Part shown: positions 57,403 to 64,000 of the stretch, one piece after another | How positions within the stretch are numbered: position 1 is the stretch's first letter | How the letters are laid out: every line of letters begins with the position of its first letter | Assembly (NCBI GenBank): GCA_016748015.1 | Contig: JAAOMT010000436.1 | Span: forward strand, 58,091 to 122,090 | Length of the DNA: 64,000 nt | From: Geosiphon pyriformis | Taxonomy: Eukaryota > Glomeromycota > Glomeromycetes > Archaeosporales > Geosiphonaceae | Direction: 5' to 3' | Made by a program: the position numbers and the translations under genes | The notes under the pieces: model-generated | What the model saw: only the letters and a program-made list of their open reading frames with translations | What the model was told of the DNA's origin: nothing | Database searches by the model: none

Positions 57403-58776
57403 TTAACAGCAGCCTTCAGAGTGAGATCGCTGCTCATCATGAAGATTTATAGTCCCGTTAGAGTCCTTTGGTGTTTTTCCTTGGTTCTTTTCCTCAATAT
57501 CCATGATTTCTGATACCAGATATCTGGCAGCCTCATCAACGTTATGATTCTCTTTTGCCGAAGTTTCAAACCTGTAAATACAAAAAGTAAAAATGGTAAA
57601 TTCAGGTTTCTTAATTAATATAATCAATAGTTACTTTTTTCAATGTTTACCAATGGACGAATCCTTTCTCTTCGCAATATTTGATCATTTCTGATTCGGT
57701 CTTATACGAGTAACTATCTTTTAACAGATCGCACTGTCAGGGAAGGAGAGTCATGAATTCATGATTGAATGAATTTAAAAGAAAATTATTAGCGGAAAAA
57801 TATTAGTTTACTTTGTTGGCCACCAATACGGCAGGAATTGGTCCACCACCCCATGCTTTAGGAAGAGAAACTTTCGAATCTAGATCATGTTTCCATTTGG
57901 CGACCCCATCAAATGTTGAAGATCGAGTGACGTCATAGACCACAAGGGCTCCCAAGGCCTCTTTATAATAAACCTTTTTTTTGATATGTTTTGATAGGGT
58001 GAAGAGGCAGGATGAGTCAATAATGATTCAATAAGAAGGAATGTGTGTTGATTTCTCGGTCAAAATGGTTTCCGATCACAAGTAGAGTAGGGTAGGGTAT
58101 GGTAGGGTATGGTAGGGTAGGGTAGGGTAGGGTAGGGTAGGGTAGGTAGGTAGGTAGGTAGGTTTAACTCTCAAAAGTAGGCCAGGTTTTTAATAAAATT
58201 AGTAGTTGTATCTTACTCTTGTCATATCTCCAAATCGTTCTTGACCGGCGATATCCCATAACTGTAATCTGACCACCGTGTCTGGTGACCATTGTAAAGC
58301 TTTCTGGGCGAAATCAACACCAATCTTGGAAAAAAGAGGATGAAATAAGGATAAAAATTATTAAATTAAGTTTAAATATAGATAAAAAAAATGAATTCTT
58401 TCAATGAAATTTATTCCCAATGGTAAATAAAGAATTCTTGAGAATTCAGTGTAAAAAAGTATTAAAAAATGCAACTAAAGTGATATTTTTTCTCTCATTA
58501 CATTTTAACTTACCGTACTCTTATAGTGCACTGAGAATATGTTGTGAACATAACGTTTAATGATACTCGTCTTTCCAGTACCCAAGTCACCGACGACAAG
58601 AATTTTGTAGAGGTATTCCTTAATTTCTGGTGGTTGATATGACTTTTTTTTTATAGAATTTTTATTTTTAAAATTTTTGTATAGAATTTAAGAATTCCAA
58701 ACCCAAGATGGTATAAAGGTATTAAAATAAAGGTATTTAAAAATTTGTTCTTTATTATAGAAACTCTGATTACCAT
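57403..58776 (-). CDS. RAB32: Rab32/38-type small GTPase
   Basis: Membrane-traffic GTPase with six exons on the minus strand: 58774-58776, 58514-58642, 58217-58324, 57812-57973, 57651-57733 and 57403-57571; all introns are GT-AG and the joined length is 654 bases (217 aa). The P-loop reads GDLGTGKTS, switch I STIGVDFA, switch [12 protein letters not shown] (IAGQE rather than TAGQE is typical of Rab32/38), base binding NKCD and ETSAK, and the C-terminus ends in Cys-Cys for prenylation. The one-codon first exon is a prediction; the rest is firm. Rab32 relatives act on lysosome-related organelles and mitochondria. Transcribed head to head with LAMTOR5. Confidence 0.9.
58081..58162 (+). repeat. 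(GGTAG)n / GGGTA minisatellite in a Rab intron
   Basis: About 15 tandem GGTAG or GGTAT units ending in GGTA tetramers. It lies in the intron between exons 3 and 4 (57974-58216). Runs of GGG on the plus strand could form a G-quadruplex. Resembles, but is not, the TTAGGG telomere repeat. Confidence 0.9.
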
Positions 58777-59037
58777 AACGCTTAAATTTACTATTTCCCA
58801 GGTTGTTGTTGTTGTATTTTTTTGGGTCAAAAAGAAGAGGGGTTTAGATAAGGAGCAACCATAATTTTAAATATGCGTGTGGTAAATAAAATTTTGATCA
58901 CATGTCCATACAAATATACATATATATATATATATATGATGGGAATGATAAGGGAAATCTCATTTATAAATGAAAAAAGTTTTTACCCAGTACTTTTTTT
59001 AACCAACTTTTTCCTTTTCGTTTATAAACAAAATACA
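58777..59037. promoter_or_regulatory. Probable bidirectional promoter, Rab32 and LAMTOR5
   Basis: The only DNA between two divergent start codons (about 260 bases). It contains a (TA)n run at 58919-58938 and T-rich tracts. No defined factor site recognised. Confidence 0.5.
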
Positions 59038-59896
59038 ATGGAGGATAAGATAGAAATATTGATTGAAAAATTGTGAGTAAATATTTAATAAAATAATGAG
59101 TTTATAATTATCCACTAAAATTTATGTACGTGTCTATGTTTTATGAAAGGTATAAAACTGATGGAGTGAAAGGTGTTTTAATAGCCGACCAAAACGGTTT
59201 ATGCTTAGGAGGTATTTAAAAAATTCAGTAATTGAAAATTGTTTTTATTTATTTATTTATTTATTAGGGGGGGTTTTTTTTTCCAAAAGAGTTTTTTTAA
59301 TGAATGATAATTATATTAATATATATTTTTGAATTAATCAAAAAAAAAACAAAAAACAAAAAAGCACGAGGGATAGGTCACGCTTCTTCGGCAGGATTTA
59401 TAACAGCAATTGCTTCTAACGCAAAATCTTTATATAAACTTGATGAACAACAACGAAGAGCAAAGAATGATGGTATTATTATTAATAGTGGAAATTCTGT
59501 TGGTGGAGTGGTAGGTGGAATTGAAACAGGTCATGATACTAGTGTGGGTGTTGAAAATATTCTATTGCAGCAAGAACAAATAGGTATTATAAGTAATATT
59601 ATTAGTAATAGTAGTAGTAGTAGTAGTAGTGGTATTAGTAATAGTAATAGTAGTAATAGTAATAGTAATAATAATAATAATATTATTAGTATAGGTGATT
59701 CTTTACAGAAATTGACACCTTTGGCACCTACGATTAAGATAGAAACTGAGGCAAATAGGTAAGTAAGATTTTTGAATTTTATAAAATCAAAAGGTATCAA
59801 ATTTAATTTCTAATTATATATTTTTAACAAATAATTTTAATAAGGACGATATTAATACATAGTGAAGGGAATCATACTCTTGCAATATTTAAATGA
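59038..59896 (+). CDS. LAMTOR5: LAMTOR5 (Ragulator subunit, HBXIP-like)
   Basis: Four exons, 59038-59072, 59150-59211, 59371-59758 and 59845-59896, all GT-AG, joined length 537 bases (178 aa). The roadblock-like core is clear: GVKGVLIADQNGLCLGG then SSAGFITAIASNAKSL, and at the end PTIKIETE plus NRTILIHSEGNHTLAIFK. These match the animal protein's G-V-L-x-x-D-x-x-G-L-x-L-G and A-G-V-I segments. Ragulator anchors Rag GTPases and TORC1 to lysosome or vacuole. The fungal protein is about twice the human length because of an insertion of roughly 85 residues rich in Gly, Ser, Asn and Ile between the two halves. Confidence 0.88.
59597..59692 (+). repeat. Coding AGT/AAT trinucleotide repeat in LAMTOR5
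   Basis: Runs of AGT and AAT codons give a Ser/Asn tract inside exon 3. In-frame, so length changes would be tolerated. Confidence 0.85.
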
Positions 59897-60266
59897 TTAG
59901 GTGGACAAGAGTCGTCATGTGTATTTTATCTTATCAATCGGTTCCCGGATGTAAATCCTTTTTGGGTGAAAAGTAGAGGATTAGGATCGACTTTTCACTT
60001 ATCATTTTATATAAATTATTTTAGTATTCTTTATTACTATAAATTTTCAAATTTGAAGTTAAAATTGAAATGGGGGAAGTTAAATTTTAAAAAGTTTCAT
60101 ATTTTTCTTAATGATGAAAGAATATATATATAAACTGAAAAATTTTTCAAGTTTTTCAAGTAAATCACACAAATCAAAAAATTAAATTTTAAACTTTTTT
60201 TTTTTTTTCTATTAGAGAAAATAAAGCTTCTTTCGTTTCAGGGAAAAATTATCTAATCAAAAAAAG

Positions 60267-60267
<1 letters not shown>

Positions 60268-60353
<86 letters not shown>
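60268..60353. repeat. (AAT)n microsatellite abutting a gap
   Basis: About 28 perfect ATA/AAT units running straight into the Ns; its true length is unknown. Confidence 0.95.
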
Positions 60354-60757
60354 NNNNNNNNNNNNNNNNNNNNNNNNNNNNNNNNNNNNNNNNNNNNNNN
60401 NNNNNNNNNNNNNNNNNNNNNNNNNNNNNNNNNNNNNNNNNNNNNNNNNNNNNNNNNNNNNNNNNNNNNNNNNNNNNNNNNNNNNNNNNNNNNNNNNNNN
60501 NNNNNNNNNNNNNNNNNNNNNNNNNNNNNNNNNNNNNNNNNNNNNNNNNNNNNNNNNNNNNNNNNNNNNNNNNNNNNNNNNNNNNNNNNNNNNNNNNNNN
60601 NNNNNNNNNNNNNNNNNNNNNNNNNNNNNNNNNNNNNNNNNNNNNNNNNNNNNNNNNNNNNNNNNNNNNNNNNNNNNNNNNNNNNNNNNNNNNNNNNNNN
60701 NNNNNNNNNNNNNNNNNNNNNNNNNNNNNNNNNNNNNNNNNNNNNNNNNNNNNNNNN
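60354..60757. other. Assembly gap (404 N)
   Basis: Unknown bases between (AAT)n and a T run. Any frame through it is meaningless. Confidence 0.99.
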
Positions 60758-60775
60758 TTTTTTTTTTTTTTTTTT

Positions 60776-60925
60776 TCTAAAAATTATTCTTTGCAAATTT
60801 TACTTTGAAAATAATTTTTATTGGCTTTTTCTTGATCAAATTTCACTTTTTTCTAAAAATTATTCTTTGCGAATTTTACTTTTAAAATAATTTTTCTTTG
60901 TCAAATTTCATTTCTTTCTAAAGAT
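60776..60925. repeat. Imperfect direct repeat, two copies of about 75 bp
   Basis: Two units each beginning TTCTAAAAATTATTCTTTGC and continuing with AATTTTACTT and a TCAAATTTCA end. A third partial TTTCTAAAGATTATCCTTTG follows. Confidence 0.75.
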
Positions 60926-61338
60926 TATCCTTTGTAATCTAAATAAATTTGAAATTATGATACCCGCAACTTTTTACCTGCTTCTTTATTTTGATATAAT
61001 TTTACATAATAATTAATCCTAAACTCGAAAACTTTTTTAATATTTTAACCTCAAGACCTAAATTTATTTTCTACCCCCCTCCCCAAACGAATCACTCTAA
61101 ATATCTCCTATGATGATCATTTATCAGCAACCCAATTTTTGACCCTCCAAAAATCATTTTAGACTCATTTCAAAAGATGCTTATAAAAATAAATCTCATC
61201 AATGATTTCACAACAAGGATCTTTAAAGCATTGATCTATCAATTTTTTTTTACGCGACATGCCAGATGATCATTCAACAAGAACCATAAAAACTTGATTT
61301 CCTTTCCTTAAAGGTCACAATTAGGCGTTGATTTCGCC

Positions 61339-61339
<1 letters not shown>

Positions 61340-61401
<62 letters not shown>

Positions 61402-61414
61402 TTACTACTACTAC

Positions 61415-61459
<45 letters not shown>

Positions 61460-61606
61460 TACTACTATTCTTACTATTACTACTACTATTATTACTATTA
61501 CTACTATTATTATTACTATTATTATTATTACTATTATTATTACTATTATTACTACTACTACTACTACTACTATTACCACTACTACTACTACTACTACTAC
61601 AACTAC
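61340..61606. repeat. (TAC/TAT)n microsatellite
   Basis: About 90 trinucleotide units alternating blocks of TAC and TAT, creating Tyr-, Val- and Ile-only pseudo-frames. Confidence 0.95.
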
Positions 61607-62378
61607 AACTTGCTACTTTTCACCTTTACATTCCTGCATGTTATTATTTCCTGCCTTTTCAATGATTGCATATAGAAAATAATCATAATTCTATCTAAAT
61701 ATATAAAAATAAAAAAAAAAGATTTATATTAATTTTATCTAGGTAATGTTTCTATAAACTATCCGAAATTCTACATCTCTTTTCCACATACTTGTTTTTT
61801 AATAATTTTTATCACTCTGCGCAGGACGTTTGGATGCGTATCTGATTAATTAAAAGATTATTTCTCGTCAAAAGTTTTTAATAATTTATTAAAGGTAATT
61901 TATGTTCAAATTATCATCATAAATATTTCAAAAGTGCTATTATTTTATAACCACCATCACCACCACAACCACTAAAACCACTACAACCAACCCACCTTGC
62001 TTTATCCTTTATTGCATTATGAAAAATATTAAAAATCTCGCTTTTTCTCTATAATTTTTTAAAATTTATGAGAAAATTACGAAAATCACCGCTTTCACTA
62101 AAATATCTAACGAAATTCTTTTATTCATTCATATTTCTACTGGTTTATTCCTAAATATCTTATCAAAATTCCAAAGGCTTATAATAATTTCATAGATTAA
62201 TTTATTCATAGATTTTAGAAATGCTCTATGATTCAGGTAATTTTTTTTTTGACCATTCTTTATAAACATCTTGTGATATTTCTATTATTATTACTACTTT
62301 TTACAAAAAATTTTTTGTCCAGCTAAGCTTCAATCAATCCTCAGCTCTCCTTTTATTGAAAATTTTATCACCCAAGAA

Positions 62379-64000
62379 ATGTCACCAGAAGATTCAAATT
62401 CATCACCAGAATCTTCCCCATTTGTGGCGAACAGAAACATTTCCACTATACCATCAAATATCCCAAACTTTCCTAATCACGTCTATCACCATGATAGTTC
62501 AACATCATTTTTTCATACAGTTCATAACCTTCAAGGAAACACCAAAGAACTTTATTTTACTAACCGTACCTCCTTCTCCGATAATCAAACTTCGAATTCG
62601 CAACACTCTACTTTCCTTGACCAACAGCCTCAAGAAAATAATTCTTACAATAAATCGGAATTCGAACAAAATGCTAAAGTATCCGAGATTCAAAAGGATG
62701 ATTTCTCTGCATCCTCGGATACCTTTGTTAGAGATATGAATAATCAACCAATAGGTAAAATTCCAAGGTTTTCTTTATTTCTTCAACCAATTAATATATA
62801 TATATATATCTCTCCTCTCTCACTCTCTCTCTCTCTCTCTTTCTCTCTTTCTCTCTTTCTCTCTCATATTGATTAATCATATTTACATTAAAACCAGACC
62901 CCCAAGGTCAGGAAAAAAAATCGCACAGCTCTAATCAATATTTTGATAATTTGGGTTTTAAAGAAGACGAACATTTATTCGACAACGAAAATAATTTTCT
63001 TTTAGAAAACATATCACAAGAAAAAGATGATAAACAAATCTCTTTGCAACAAAACTCCTTAACCCCAAAAGATGATAATATGGGTTTATCAAAGACATTA
63101 GGACCTACTATATCATTTAACTCTCCGAATACACCTACAATTCAACCTGAAGACCGGTATGCCTCTTACTTCGTTTACGACATTGATGGCTCTTTAACTT
63201 TAACCAACCCTTTCGACCAAGAGCCATCCACTTATACTCTACCGAATGGTCCTCTATTTCTCTCTAATTTCGATAGCAACGTATGTCCCAATCCTTCTCA
63301 ACAATCGCATAATCTCCTTCCCAATGAAATTGCCGATGAACGAGATCATTCCCAAGTCTTGGAGTGGCAACAAATAACACCTCAAGCCTCGGAATATACG
63401 TCCCAAAACTCATCAGATCTTTCACAAGACGACAAATTTTCAGGAATTCCTGAGGATGGTTGTTATGAACCTGACAAAAATCTTGGTATTAATTCAAACC
63501 TTTCTTTTTTAACTCCATATGCCAAATTTTTTTCTTCAAACTTTTACCTTAACCATTTCCTTCATAGCTGAAACTCTTTCATCTTTGCCATCGGTACTCG
63601 AGCCAGCTAATCCGTATTTCCTTCCCATAAAAAATCAAAATCCTTCCTTTGTCGAGGAAAATCATGTCTTCAAAGAAAAAATCTCGCAACATATCACAAG
63701 AATGGCCACCGAGCAAATTTCAGTTCCTTGGCCATTAAATATGGCCGATAACTATTCTGCTTTTTGGCGATCGATTCAACCCCAAAATCCACGACAGGAA
63801 TCCCCGTTTATCAACGAATCCTTACCAGAAGTTCCATTATATTTCTGGAATAATCATCCCAATTTGTCTTCTTTAAGAACACTGACACCCTCGCCAAAAC
63901 AATTGCGGAAACATTCTATGCCAATTGACCCTAGTCTAAATCCAAAAAGCCCTTTAGCCAGTCCAATGCTTTCTCGTTCATTCCATTTTTCAAAAAATCA
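62379..64000 (+). CDS. Unrecognised Ser/Asn/Pro-rich protein (5' part, runs off window)
   Basis: Predicted exons 62379-62754, 62898-63485 and 63568 to beyond 64000, with GT-AG introns and frames that join cleanly (phase 1 at both junctions). The first ATG gives MSPEDSNSSPESS. About 460 residues are visible and look largely disordered, with many Ser, Asn, Pro and Gln, short motifs such as TPSPKQLRKHSM and SPLASPMLSRSF near the right edge that could be phosphorylation sites, and no folded domain. A transcription regulator or signalling scaffold with its domain further downstream is possible, but I do not recognise it. Codon use is much more GC-tolerant than in the transposons. Confidence 0.72.
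62794..62866 (+). repeat. (TA)n and (CT)n tract in the first intron of the unrecognised gene
   Basis: TATATATATA followed by about 60 bases of CTCTCT/TTTCTC on the coding strand, about 30 bases before the splice acceptor. Confidence 0.9.

Larger units (their letters stand above)
59897..62378. other. Microsatellite-rich intergenic region
   Basis: No gene supported on either strand. It holds an (AAT)n tract, an assembly gap, a two-copy tandem repeat and a long (TAC/TAT)n tract, listed separately. The last few hundred bases, with mild C-rich patches (61950-61990), are presumably 5' flank or UTR of the next gene. Confidence 0.6.

Noticed and set aside
58081-58162. Interstitial telomere
   Set aside because: The unit is GGTAG/GGGTA, not TTAGGG, and it lies in an intron; kept only as a repeat.
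60257-60796. 179-codon minus-strand frame with Leu/X run
   Set aside because: It is translation of the assembly gap and the (AAT)n tract.
61274-61675. Poly-Tyr and poly-Val/Ile frames
   Set aside because: Translation of the (TAC/TAT)n microsatellite.
1-64000. CRISPR arrays, bacterial operons or rRNA/tRNA genes
   Set aside because: No spaced identical repeats, no prokaryotic gene structure, and no convincing tRNA or rRNA found by eye; a tRNAscan or Infernal run would be decisive for small RNAs.

Overview
The window is AT-rich eukaryotic DNA with small host genes split by short GT-AG introns. It is very probably from an arbuscular mycorrhizal (Glomeromycotina) fungus. The basis is the transposon-saturated, CpG-poor landscape, LINE ORF1/ORF2 proteins of a type I associate with Rhizophagus/Gigaspora-like genomes, and host genes (a Rab32-type GTPase and LAMTOR5) expected in early-diverging fungi. 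The species assignment is inference.

Layout. 1-56.3 kb is a transposon compartment. It starts with a rotted Ty3-like fragment (1-738), into which a LINE is inserted (739-5464, minus). The LINE is cut by a truncated LTR element F (5465-7088, minus). A ~100-nt T tract joins F to element A (plus; 7188-13775 and 33720-36802). Element A is split by element B (minus; 13776-33719), and B is itself split inside its RT by element C (minus; 17384-27201). This is a three-level nest with 4-bp target duplications. After a 20-bp tandem repeat and a very AT-rich gene-free stretch come a LINE 3' fragment and a second LINE (39606-56345, minus). The second LINE is split inside its RT by element D (42071-52085, minus).

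A, B and D are one LTR-retrotransposon family; C and F are a second family. Both families share an unusual plan: gag with a CCHC knuckle; retropepsin; a Cys-rich array resembling paired zinc ribbons; a dUTPase domain; RT and RNase H ending at a conserved stop; integrase as a separate ORF; then a conserved soluble-looking ORF3 before the 3' LTR (in C it runs through the polypurine tract into U3). All copies carry stops and are probably dead. Decay is mostly transitions, with mirrored CpG to TpG/CpA changes between LTR pairs. This conserved architecture is the best candidate for something undescribed.

57.4-64 kb is a host-gene compartment. A six-exon Rab32/38-type GTPase (minus) lies head to head with a four-exon LAMTOR5/Ragulator subunit gene (plus), about 260 bp apart. 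Next is a microsatellite-rich spacer with a 404-bp assembly gap, then the 5' part of an unrecognised gene for a disordered Ser/Asn/Pro-rich protein running off the right edge.
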